Position numbers and translations under genes: made by a program. This document shows positions 35,359-43,893 of a stretch of 64,000 nucleotides of DNA, piece after piece. Source of the DNA: Dyadobacter sp. SG02 (lineage in GTDB: Bacteria; Bacteroidota; Bacteroidia; Cytophagales; Spirosomataceae); NCBI RefSeq assembly GCF_900109045.1, contig NZ_FNYL01000015.1, positions 124,001-188,000 on the forward strand. The letters run 5' to 3'. The notes below the pieces were generated by a model, which was given only the letters and a program-made list of their open reading frames with translations, was not told the DNA's origin and ran no database searches. Within the stretch, counting starts at the first letter, position 1, and the number at the start of each line of letters is the position of its first letter.

Positions 35359-36987
35359 ATGCATATGAAGAAAACCGCACTGTTCATTGGCCTGGTCCTA
35401 ATTTGGGCCGCTTGCCGCCAAACTACCGAAAAGAAAACCGAGATCGCCGTCCGCGATACCACCATTACCGTCGAAAACTCTTTTACAGAGCTATTTATCG
35501 ATACGACGGCCCTGGCTTCCTATATTACGGCCCATTCGCCGGGCGACAGCCTGAATGCCAAACTTCGGAGCTTTTACAATCACCGGAATTACCAGTACGC
35601 CTGGTTTTTCCCCGATGGCGTGGCCGAGTTTGTTCCGATTTTTCAAAGCTTGCGGAACGATTACATCCATTACTCGGGCGATAGCTCGCTGTATAACCCG
35701 TCGCTCGACAAGACCATCGATTCGCTTTCGCAGCTGAAAAAGATCAGCCCGGACAATGTGCTGGCCGTTGAAGCGGAGCTGGCATTGACGGAGCAGTTCT
35801 TCCGCTACACCGACCTCGCCTATTCCGGGGACCATAAAATCAACACCCAGGAACTCAACTGGTTCATTCCCCGCCGAAAGCTGAATCCCGAGGTTTTCCT
35901 CGATTCGCTTCTGAAAAACAAGGGCCGGAACGTGGCAGCCTACGAGCCCGTGAACAGGCATTATAATCAATTGAAAGAGAAAGTCCTGCAATATTACGCA
36001 TTGACAAAAAACGGAGAGCCGGACACCGTCGCTACTTCGAAGAAATTCCGTGAAGGTGATCGAGACACGCTGCTCGTAGCATTGAAAGCCCGGCTGCATT
36101 TGCTCGGCGACCTGCCGGAGCCGGATAGTACACCCGTTTTCGACACGACGCTGACTAACGCTGTTAGGCATTTTCAACAACGCGTGGGGCAAAAACAGAC
36201 GGGCGTTACGGGCCCTGCATTCTTCAAAGAGCTGAACGTTCCCGTGGCCAGTCGCATCCGGCAGATGCTCATCAACATGGAACGCATTCGCTGGATGCCG
36301 GCCGCCCCACCTACCGATTACATTCTCGTAAACATCCCGGAATTCACGTTGCACGCTTATGAAGATGGCAAATTGTCATTCGATATGGTGGTGGTAGTGG
36401 GTTCGGAGGCCAATAGTACTGTCATTTTTTCAGGTACTTTAAATCAAATCGTGTTCAGCCCTTACTGGAACGTGCCTGCGAGCATTCTCAAAAAGGAAGT
36501 TTTGCCTGGCATTAAGAAAAATGCGAACTATCTGGCACGCCACAATATGGAATGGAATGGCGGTTCCGTGCGGCAGAAACCGGGCAAATCCAACTCGCTC
36601 GGGCTCGTAAAATTCCTGTTTCCAAACAGTTACAGCATTTATTTCCACGATACGCCCAGCAAAAGCCTCTTCAAGGAAAGCCAGCGGGCATTCAGCCACG
36701 GCTGCATCCGGCTTTCCGAACCAAAGAAAATGGCGGAATGGCTCCTGCGGCGCGACAGCACCTGGACGAGCGAGAAAATTACCATGGCCATGAATGCAGG
36801 AAAAGAGAAATATGTACGGCTACGAGGCAAGAATGAAGTGCCTGTTTTCATCGGCTATTTCACGTCCTGGGTGGACCAGTACGGCAATTTGCAATTCCGG
36901 AAGGATGTGTACGGGCATGATCGCAAGATGGAAGAAAGGTTGTTCGGCAACAACGAAATGCCTCTTGCCCAGGCGGTAATTCGCTGA
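35359..36987 (+). CDS. L,D-transpeptidase (YcbB/LdtD-like) lipoprotein
   Basis: This 542-residue protein begins with a lipoprotein signal (lipobox LIWAAC; an alternative ATG lies two codons later). A large N-terminal scaffold region and a peptidoglycan-binding-like segment (~250-300) precede the YkuD catalytic domain (~315-500), with active Cys449 in SHGCIRLSEP. The architecture matches the LdtD/YcbB class, which forms 3-3 cross-links in peptidoglycan or attaches proteins. It is monocistronic. The catalytic triad His is probably the one in SHGC or slightly upstream. Confidence 0.92.
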   Translation: MHMKKTALFIGLVLIWAACRQTTEKKTEIAVRDTTITVENSFTELFIDTTALASYITAHSPGDSLNAKLRSFYNHRNYQYAWFFPDGVAEFVPIFQSLRNDYIHYSGDSSLYNPSLDKTIDSLSQLKKISPDNVLAVEAELALTEQFFRYTDLAYSGDHKINTQELNWFIPRRKLNPEVFLDSLLKNKGRNVAAYEPVNRHYNQLKEKVLQYYALTKNGEPDTVATSKKFREGDRDTLLVALKARLHLLGDLPEPDSTPVFDTTLTNAVRHFQQRVGQKQTGVTGPAFFKELNVPVASRIRQMLINMERIRWMPAAPPTDYILVNIPEFTLHAYEDGKLSFDMVVVVGSEANSTVIFSGTLNQIVFSPYWNVPASILKKEVLPGIKKNANYLARHNMEWNGGSVRQKPGKSNSLGLVKFLFPNSYSIYFHDTPSKSLFKESQRAFSHGCIRLSEPKKMAEWLLRRDSTWTSEKITMAMNAGKEKYVRLRGKNEVPVFIGYFTSWVDQYGNLQFRKDVYGHDRKMEERLFGNNEMPLAQAVIR

Positions 36988-37095
36988 CACATCGTGTGGA
37001 CACACGCCCCGGGCACGATTTTAGTCCTTTCGCCACCAATGCAAAGGTAACCTGTATATTACCGGTCGGCGATTGATATTTTGAAAAAGCCAGCG

Positions 37096-37103
37096 TACCT
37101 TTG
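37096..37103 (+). promoter_or_regulatory. Predicted -7 box of the TetR gene
   Basis: TACCTTTG matches TAnnTTTG exactly, 30 nt before the ATG at 37134, and is directly followed by the inverted repeat at 37104. This geometry would place the transcription start inside the operator. Confidence 0.55.
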
Positions 37104-37116
37104 CTAACAGCGTTAG
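37104..37116. promoter_or_regulatory. Putative TetR operator (autoregulation)
   Basis: CTAAC-AGC-GTTAG is a perfect 5+5 inverted repeat adjoining the -7 box. A close copy (TTAAC-ACC-GTTAG) precedes the efflux operon at 37751. The shared motif only upstream of these two units suggests the adjacent TetR protein binds both. Confidence 0.6.
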
Positions 37117-37133
37117 GTAAATCTAGTATTACC

Positions 37134-37733
37134 ATGGGAATCCTCGAACGAAAAATACGGCAGAAAGAAAATATGCGGACCAATATCCTGGCCGTAGCCA
37201 TGCAATTGGTCAAAGATGAAGGCTGGCAATCCCTGTCAATCAGGAAGATAGCCGATGCCATCGAATACAGCGTACCGGTGATCTACGATCACTTCGAAAA
37301 TAAAGAAGCGATCCTCTTTGAACTTTCTATGGACGGTTTCCGGTTACTCGATAGATTGCTGGAAAAAGACAAGCGCAAATTTGCGGATCCGGAAGAACGG
37401 CTAAGGGCCCACGCCGAAACTTACTGGAACTTCGCTTTTAAAAATCCCGAATACTATCAGCTCATGTACGGTTTGGGAATGCCCTGTTCAAGCCCGGGCA
37501 AGGCAAAGCCGGAGTTCAACAGCTTCCGCGAACACATTTCCGAGGCTATCGAAGGAATCGTTAAGGATAATAAATCTTCAGATGAGGAAACTTGCTTCAA
37601 AATTTATGCGTTCTGGTCGGTACTGCACGGCCTGATTTCAATCGTAATGATGCGCTGCTCGGATATCGACGATTCTCAAATGAACAAAAAAGTAATGGAC
37701 GACTCTGTAAACGCCTTCATCAAAAACCTGTAA
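37134..37733 (+). CDS. TetR-family repressor of the adjacent RND efflux operon
   Basis: This 199-residue protein starts at the ATG at 37134. The N-terminal helix-turn-helix (WQSLSIRKIADAIEYSVPVIYDHFENKEAI) is the TetR signature, followed by an all-helical ligand-binding domain of about 140 residues. It lies directly upstream of a complete tripartite efflux operon in the same direction, as AcrR-type repressors do. An inverted repeat overlaps its own promoter and recurs before the efflux genes. The inducer is unknown; two or three Cys and several aromatic residues line the C-terminal domain. Confidence 0.9.
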   Translation: MGILERKIRQKENMRTNILAVAMQLVKDEGWQSLSIRKIADAIEYSVPVIYDHFENKEAILFELSMDGFRLLDRLLEKDKRKFADPEERLRAHAETYWNFAFKNPEYYQLMYGLGMPCSSPGKAKPEFNSFREHISEAIEGIVKDNKSSDEETCFKIYAFWSVLHGLISIVMMRCSDIDDSQMNKKVMDDSVNAFIKNL

Positions 37734-37750
37734 TTTTTTTTCCTTTTTGG

Positions 37751-37763
37751 TTAACACCGTTAG
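37751..37763. promoter_or_regulatory. Putative TetR operator upstream of the efflux operon
   Basis: TTAAC-ACC-GTTAG differs from the operator at 37104 at only two of 13 positions, and in both cases a CCTTT-rich block precedes it. It lies 51 nt before the ATG of the membrane fusion protein. Confidence 0.55.
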
Positions 37764-37813
37764 TATTAATAACTTCACTACCTATTCGCAAACAACTGAT
37801 TATCACCGCAAAA

Positions 37814-39007
37814 ATGTCCACATCCATGAAAACCGCTCAACTAAAAACAGCAAAAGGGCTGGCTGCAGTCTTGCTGCTGGCCGCGGGCTCCGCAGTCCTA
37901 TACAGCTGTGGTTCATCCACCGCCAACGCACCCGCTTCGGCAGCGCCTGCCCAGGCGCTGCCAGTTATCACCGTTAGCGATCACGAAGTGACCACCCATC
38001 GTGAATTCACCGCCTCCATTCAGGGTAGCCGCGATATCGAAATCCGTCCGCAAGTGGATGGTTACCTCGACCGCATCTCCGTAGACGAGGGCGCATACGT
38101 ACGCAAGGGCCAGGTCCTGTTCCACATCGACGCCCGCCCGTATACCGAGCAGCTCAATACCGCAAAGGCCAGCCTGCAATCGGCGAAGGCCGCATTGGAA
38201 AGCGCTTCGATCAATGTAGAGAAGCTTACGCCGCTGGTAGCCAACAAAGTAGTCTCCGATGTTCAGCTGAAAACCGCGAAAGCGGGTTACGACGCCGCCA
38301 AGGCCAATGTAGCTCAGGCGCAGGCAGCCGTGGATGCAGCGAAGATCAACGTAGGCTACACCTCGGTAACGGCGCCGGCTGATGGTTATATCGGTATTAT
38401 TCCTTTCAAAACCGGTAGCCTCGTAGGCAAGAACAACGTGGAAGCGTTGACTGTCCTCTCGGAAACGAAAGACATTCACGTATACTTCTCGATGAGCGAG
38501 CTCGATTTCCTCGATTTCAAGCAGGAATTTGAAGGAAATACCATCGAACAGAAGATCAAGCATATCCCGGCAGTTGAACTCGTATTGGCCGACAACAGCA
38601 TTTTCCCACAAAAGGGAAAGGTGGAAGTCGTTGAAGGACAATTCGATAAGACTATGGGCGCGATCAACTTCCGCGCGACGTTCCCGAACGGTAACGGATT
38701 GCTGCGCTCGGGTAACACGGGCAGGATCCGCATTCCACGCCAGCTCGCGAAATCGGTGCTGATCCCGCAGGAAGCCACATTCGAGTTGCAGGACAAGGTG
38801 TTCGTTTACACCGTGCTCGACAGCAACAAGGTGGAAGGCCGCCCTGTGACAATTGCCGATCGCAGCGGACGTTACTACCTGATCTCCAAAGGATTGAAAC
38901 CAGGCGAGAAGATCGTTTACGCCGGACTTGACAGGTTGCGCGACGGAATGGCCATTGCTCCGCAGAAAATGTCGATGGACAGTCTGCTGCACGCCAATCC
39001 GATCTGA
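37814..39007 (+). CDS. RND efflux periplasmic adaptor (membrane fusion protein), lipoprotein
   Basis: This 397-residue protein starts at the ATG at 37814; the frame extends back into the TetR gene but that part is spurious. A lipobox (LYSC) gives a lipidated N-terminus. The barrel-sandwich and coiled-coil parts follow (QVDGYLDRISVDEGAYVRKGQ, then an Ala-rich helical hairpin, then YTSVTAPADGYIG), as in AcrA/MexA. It links the inner-membrane pump to the outer-membrane channel. First gene of a three-gene operon. Confidence 0.94.
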   Translation: MSTSMKTAQLKTAKGLAAVLLLAAGSAVLYSCGSSTANAPASAAPAQALPVITVSDHEVTTHREFTASIQGSRDIEIRPQVDGYLDRISVDEGAYVRKGQVLFHIDARPYTEQLNTAKASLQSAKAALESASINVEKLTPLVANKVVSDVQLKTAKAGYDAAKANVAQAQAAVDAAKINVGYTSVTAPADGYIGIIPFKTGSLVGKNNVEALTVLSETKDIHVYFSMSELDFLDFKQEFEGNTIEQKIKHIPAVELVLADNSIFPQKGKVEVVEGQFDKTMGAINFRATFPNGNGLLRSGNTGRIRIPRQLAKSVLIPQEATFELQDKVFVYTVLDSNKVEGRPVTIADRSGRYYLISKGLKPGEKIVYAGLDRLRDGMAIAPQKMSMDSLLHANPI

Positions 39008-39144
39008 CCGGCCAGGGTGTAAAAGGTTTACCAATTCCACACCAATTAGCAGGGCACCATCGCATTAACCAATGCGATGGACCGCTCCCGCTTTGCCAAA
39101 ACACTCGATCATGAGCCCCGTGAACGGGGACAAATTCCAATAAT

Positions 39145-42100
39145 ATGTTTCAGAAATTTATAGAAAGGCCCGTCCTTTCGACGGTAATATCCATCCTGAT
39201 ATTACTCTTGGGGATCATATCGCTCACTACCCTGCCGATAACGAAATTCCCCGACATCGCGCCGCCGACGGTTCAGGTGACCGCCGTATACCCCGGAGCG
39301 AACGCCGAAGTAGTTGCCCGCGCAGTGGCAACGCCTATTGAAGAGGCCGTGAACGGGGTTGAGAACATGACTTACATGACCTCATCGTCCAACAACGACG
39401 GCACCATGGCCCTGAACGTGTATTTCAAACAGGGTACCGACCCGGATATCGCCGCCGTAAACGTACAGAACCGCGTTTCAAAGGCAGTAAGCCAGATTCC
39501 GCAGGAAGTTGTGCAAGCCGGTATTTCCACGCAAAAGCAACAGAATTCGATCATCATGTTCGTGGCGCTTTCCAGCGAGGACAGCACTTACGACGAGACG
39601 TTCCTTTTGAACTACATTAAAATTAACCTGGTACCTCAGTTGCAACGTATACCGGGGGTCGGTCAGGCTCAGCCGTTCGGTACGCGCGACTACTCGATGC
39701 GTATCTGGCTCAAACCGGACCGTCTGGCAGCATTGGGACTTTCTCCTCAGGAAGTAACAGGCGCTATTCGCGAGCAAAGCCTTGAAGCGGCTCCCGGCCG
39801 TTTGGGTGAAGCCAGTAAAGAGGTTTTTGAATATGTTTTGAAATACAAAGGAAAACTCACGCAAAACAAAGAATATGAGGATATTATCATCAAAGCCAAC
39901 AGTGATGGCTCGGTGATCCGCCTCAAAGATGTTGCGCGGGTTGAGTTTGGTTCTTACACTTATTCTTCCAATGGTAAACTGGATGGCAATGCATCGTCCG
40001 GTGTAGCGGTGTTCCAGACTGCCGGTACCAATGCGAACGACATTCTGATCCAGGCCGAAAAACTGGTGGGTGACTTTTCCAAAACACTCCCCAAAGGCCT
40101 GAAAACGACCATCATGTACAACTCCAAGGACTTCCTGGACGAGTCGATCAACCAGGTACGTTCAACGCTTTTGGAGGCATTCATCCTCGTGTTTATTGTC
40201 GTGTTCATCTTCCTGCAGGATTTCCGCTCGACATTGATTCCGGCCATTGCGGTTCCGGTGGCGATTGTGGGTACGTTCTTCTTCATGCAGCTTTTCGGCT
40301 TCACGATCAACTTCCTCACACTCTTCGCATTGGTACTCGCGATTGGTATTGTTGTCGATGATGCTATTGTCGTCGTCGAGGCCGTCCATTCGAAGATGGA
40401 ACGAACGAGCCTGGGTGCAAAACCAGCTACGATCGAGTCCATGAACGAGATTTCGGGCGCGATCATTTCGATCACCCTCGTGATGGCCGCGGTATTTGTA
40501 CCGGTCGGATTCATGCAGGGCCCGGCAGGGGTATTCTACCGGCAGTTTGCATTTACGTTAGCCATAGCCATTCTGATTTCCGCATTGAACGCCTTGACGC
40601 TCAGCCCCGCGCTTTGCGCCTTGTTCCTCAAAAACCCGCATGCGGAAGAAGGCCATGATGGTAAACGCAAAGGTTTCGGCGCACGTTTCTTTGCTGCATT
40701 CAATGCCGGTTTCGAGTCAATGACCGGCCGTTACGTGAAGAGCCTGCAATTCCTGATCCGCCAGAAATGGGTGACCATCGTCGGATTGGTCGTAATCTCG
40801 GGTACAACACTTTGGTTAACTAAAACTACCCCAACCGGCTTTATTCCTACGGAAGACCAGGGCTTCCTCCTGTACGCGCTCAACACGCCTCCGGGAAGTT
40901 CGCTCGACCGTACGTCGAAAGCGATGGCACAGGTGGATAGCATTGTGAAAAAGTCCCCCATCGCCGACCACCGTTACATTGTGGAAGGGATGAACATCAT
41001 TTCAAACTCCAACGCGTCGCCTTACGGTGTAGGATTTATCCGTATGAAACCGAAAGAAGAACGCGGTGAAGTGCAGGATTTCAACCAGATCGTCGGTATG
41101 ATGTCGCAGCAGGTGCGGTCGGTGAACGACGCGAATGCGTTCTTCTTCACCTTCCCTACCGTGGATGGTTTCGGTAACGTCAGTGGTTTCGAGTTTATGT
41201 TGCAAGACCGCGGAAACGGTTCTCTGGAAAAACTCAGCACTACCACCAATGCATTCATCGGCGCATTGATGCAACGGCCGGAGATCGCCTATGCATTCAC
41301 TACGTTCGCGACCGGTAACCCGCAATTCCAGCTGGAAGTGGACAATGCCAAAGCGAAACAGTTGAATGTACCGGTGAACGAATTGCTGCAAACGCTGCAA
41401 ATCTATTACGGTTCGAGCTTTGTGTCGGATTTCAACCGGTTTGGAAAATATTACCGCGTGATGGCGCAGGCCGATCCGCTGTATCGCAAAAACCCGCAGT
41501 CGCTGGATGGTATTTATGTTAAAAACACCGAAGGTGAAATGGTACCGGCCAACCAGCTGGTGACTTTGAAACGTGTGTTCGGACCTGAAACCGTGACCCG
41601 TAACAACCTGTACAACGCCGTGATGATCAACGGAACGCCGAAACCGGGTTACAGTACCGGCGACGCCATCCGCGCCGTGCAGGAAACTGCCGAAAAGGTG
41701 CTGCCGAACAACTACAAAACGGAATGGACGGGTATGACGCGTGAAGAGATCAACTCGGGCTCGCAGATCATTCTGATCTTCGTATTGAGTCTCGTATTCG
41801 TGTACTTCCTGCTCGCAGCACAGTACGAAAGCTACATCCTGCCGCTGGCCGTGATCCTGACGATCCCGCTCGGTGTGTTCGGGTCAATGGTGTTCATCAA
41901 CTGGATGGGTATCGAGAACAATATCTATGTTCAGGTCGGTCTGATCATGCTTGTCGGTCTGCTCGCGAAAAACGCGATCCTGATCATCGAATACGCCGTT
42001 CAGCGGCGCGAGGCGGGTATGAGCATCGTCGAATCGGCACTGGAAGCCTCACGCCTGCGTCTGCGTCCGATCCTGATGACCTCGTTTGCATTCATCGTCG

Positions 42101-42303
42101 GTCTGCTGCCGCTGATGCGCGCAACCGGTGGATCAGCGCTGGGGAACCGTTCGATCGGTACCGGTGCGGTTGGCGGTATGCTCACGGGTGTGATTTTCGG
42201 GGTGTTCGTGATCCCGGTACTGTACGTGATCTTCCAGTATTTGCAGGAAAAAGTCGTCAAAAGACCGGTTAAACCGGAATTGGCCGAGGCAGAGGTGCAT
42301 TAG
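39145..42303 (+). CDS. RND multidrug efflux pump (HAE1, AcrB/MexB type)
   Basis: This 1,052-residue protein has the twelve-helix RND layout with two large periplasmic loops. The proton-relay aspartates are visible in GIVVDDAIVVVEAV in helix 4, and the helix 10 Lys in VGLLAKNAILIIEYA. Length and motifs match hydrophobe/amphiphile efflux pumps that export drugs, dyes or detergents by proton antiport. It lies between adaptor and outer-membrane factor genes, with a 137-bp gap after the adaptor. A TetR repressor gene starts the locus. Confidence 0.96.
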   Translation: MFQKFIERPVLSTVISILILLLGIISLTTLPITKFPDIAPPTVQVTAVYPGANAEVVARAVATPIEEAVNGVENMTYMTSSSNNDGTMALNVYFKQGTDPDIAAVNVQNRVSKAVSQIPQEVVQAGISTQKQQNSIIMFVALSSEDSTYDETFLLNYIKINLVPQLQRIPGVGQAQPFGTRDYSMRIWLKPDRLAALGLSPQEVTGAIREQSLEAAPGRLGEASKEVFEYVLKYKGKLTQNKEYEDIIIKANSDGSVIRLKDVARVEFGSYTYSSNGKLDGNASSGVAVFQTAGTNANDILIQAEKLVGDFSKTLPKGLKTTIMYNSKDFLDESINQVRSTLLEAFILVFIVVFIFLQDFRSTLIPAIAVPVAIVGTFFFMQLFGFTINFLTLFALVLAIGIVVDDAIVVVEAVHSKMERTSLGAKPATIESMNEISGAIISITLVMAAVFVPVGFMQGPAGVFYRQFAFTLAIAILISALNALTLSPALCALFLKNPHAEEGHDGKRKGFGARFFAAFNAGFESMTGRYVKSLQFLIRQKWVTIVGLVVISGTTLWLTKTTPTGFIPTEDQGFLLYALNTPPGSSLDRTSKAMAQVDSIVKKSPIADHRYIVEGMNIISNSNASPYGVGFIRMKPKEERGEVQDFNQIVGMMSQQVRSVNDANAFFFTFPTVDGFGNVSGFEFMLQDRGNGSLEKLSTTTNAFIGALMQRPEIAYAFTTFATGNPQFQLEVDNAKAKQLNVPVNELLQTLQIYYGSSFVSDFNRFGKYYRVMAQADPLYRKNPQSLDGIYVKNTEGEMVPANQLVTLKRVFGPETVTRNNLYNAVMINGTPKPGYSTGDAIRAVQETAEKVLPNNYKTEWTGMTREEINSGSQIILIFVLSLVFVYFLLAAQYESYILPLAVILTIPLGVFGSMVFINWMGIENNIYVQVGLIMLVGLLAKNAILIIEYAVQRREAGMSIVESALEASRLRLRPILMTSFAFIVGLLPLMRATGGSALGNRSIGTGAVGGMLTGVIFGVFVIPVLYVIFQYLQEKVVKRPVKPELAEAEVH

Positions 42304-42357
42304 TGGCGCCCGCTTCCGTACCCAAAAGCGATGACTATTTTATTTAAGATTAACATC

Positions 42358-43779
42358 ATGAAAAATACATTCAGATTAACGCAAATACCCGTTCTGATCC
42401 TGCTGGTAACCCTGCTCGCCTCTTGCAAGGTGAGCAAGGACTACCAGCGCCCGGAACTGGCACTGCCCACCGAATACCGCAATGTGCCTTACGGCGACAC
42501 CGCCACCATTGCGGACATGGGCTGGAAGCAGTTCTTCCCCGACACCACGCTGCAACACCTCATCGAGCGCGGTATTAGTTACAACTACGACCTGCAAATC
42601 GCGCTGAAACGCATTGATATCGCGCAACAGCAGGTAAAACAGGCCAGATTACTGCAACTCCCCCGCCTCGACCTGCGCGTGGCCGGCACGTACAACCGCC
42701 CTTCGAACAACAGTTTGAACGGGCTCAGCGCGAGCAGCTTCCTCAAATCGAGCCATATCGAGAATTATATTGCCTCGGTGGATTTATCGTGGGAAGCGGA
42801 TATCTGGGGCAAGATCCGCCGCCAGCAGCAAGCGACCATGGGCCAGTATCTGCAAACCTATGAGGCGACCAAAGCGGTTCAGACCCGTCTCGTGTCTGAT
42901 ATAGCAAAAGGGTTTTTCAATTTATTAATGCTGGACAAACAGCTCGAAGTGGCTAAACACAACCTCGAACTGAGCAATAATACCTTGAAACTGACCAACC
43001 TGCTCAAAGATGCCGGTGAAGTAACGTCGCTCTCGGTTCAGCAATCGGAGGCGCAACGCGAAGCCATTGCATTGCTCATCCCGCAGCTCGAACAGGACAT
43101 TACCATTCAGGAAAATGCATTACAAATCCTGACCGGTCAAATGCCAAATGCCATTGATCGAAAAGTGAAACTTGCCGATTTTAAATCGAACGACAGCCTC
43201 GCTACCGGCGTACCGGCAGCATTGGTGAGCCGTCGTCCGGATGTGCGTGCGGCGGAAATGTCGGTGCTTGTTGCAAACGCGCAGTTGGGCGTGGCGCAGG
43301 CGAGCATGTATCCGTCGCTTATTATCTCGGCCAGCGGCGGTATCGAATCGTTCAAATCGAGTAACTGGTTTAATATCCCCGGTTCATTGTTCGGCATTGC
43401 GGCCGGTACCATTGCCCGTCCGATTTTTGCGAGACGTCAGCTGAAAACCAATCTGGAAGTAGCCAAAATCGAGCGCGAGCAATCCGTACTGGAATTCCGC
43501 CAATCGGTATTGAATGCAGTGGGCGAAGTTTCGAACTCACTCGTTCAGACCCAGAAACTGAAAGAGCAGGAAGCCATTGCGAGCAACCAGGTGAACATCC
43601 TGACACAGGCGATTTCCAATGCACAACTGCTGTACCAAAGCGACATGGCCAATTACCTCGAAGTGATCACCGCGCAAGGCAATGCATTGCAGGCCGAGCT
43701 CAACCTCGCATTCATCCGCAGCCAATCGCTCGTAGCGCGCGTAGACCTCTACCGCAGCCTCGGCGGCGGCTGGAAATAG
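42358..43779 (+). CDS. Outer-membrane efflux factor (NodT/OprM family), lipoprotein
   Basis: This 473-residue protein starts at the ATG at 42358 (signal MKNTFRLTQIP, lipobox LLASC); a nine-codon longer start is in frame. The TolC-like fold is shown by two related long-helix halves and the family motif SRRPDVRAAEMSVL, then VAQASMYPSL. It provides the outer-membrane channel of the RND system. It ends 60 nt before a strong bidirectional terminator, which closes the operon. Confidence 0.94.
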   Translation: MKNTFRLTQIPVLILLVTLLASCKVSKDYQRPELALPTEYRNVPYGDTATIADMGWKQFFPDTTLQHLIERGISYNYDLQIALKRIDIAQQQVKQARLLQLPRLDLRVAGTYNRPSNNSLNGLSASSFLKSSHIENYIASVDLSWEADIWGKIRRQQQATMGQYLQTYEATKAVQTRLVSDIAKGFFNLLMLDKQLEVAKHNLELSNNTLKLTNLLKDAGEVTSLSVQQSEAQREAIALLIPQLEQDITIQENALQILTGQMPNAIDRKVKLADFKSNDSLATGVPAALVSRRPDVRAAEMSVLVANAQLGVAQASMYPSLIISASGGIESFKSSNWFNIPGSLFGIAAGTIARPIFARRQLKTNLEVAKIEREQSVLEFRQSVLNAVGEVSNSLVQTQKLKEQEAIASNQVNILTQAISNAQLLYQSDMANYLEVITAQGNALQAELNLAFIRSQSLVARVDLYRSLGGGWK

Positions 43780-43838
43780 ATTCCAATCAGACCAAGCATG
43801 CACTATAAGTAGCGTCTTTGTTAAGTGTAGTAAGAACA

Positions 43839-43869
43839 AAAAGCCGTTGGACACGATCCGACGGCTTTT
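43839..43869. terminator. Strong bidirectional intrinsic terminator
   Basis: AAAAGCCGT pairs with ACGGCTTTT and the stem continues through TGGA/TCCG (one G-T pair), giving 13 bp with a 5-nt loop. T-rich stretches follow on both strands. It separates the efflux operon from the convergent unknown secreted protein. Confidence 0.9.
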
Positions 43870-43893
43870 GTAATTATCAAGCACCCATTATTG

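Noticed and set aside
37592-37813. N-terminal extension of the membrane fusion protein overlapping the TetR gene
   Set aside because: It is out of frame with TetR, lacks a signal, and the proper lipoprotein signal begins after the ATG at 37814.
37913-39040. Long minus-strand frame of 375 codons opposite the membrane fusion protein gene
   Set aside because: The plus-strand adaptor is well supported by lipobox and barrel motifs; the antisense frame has no motif.
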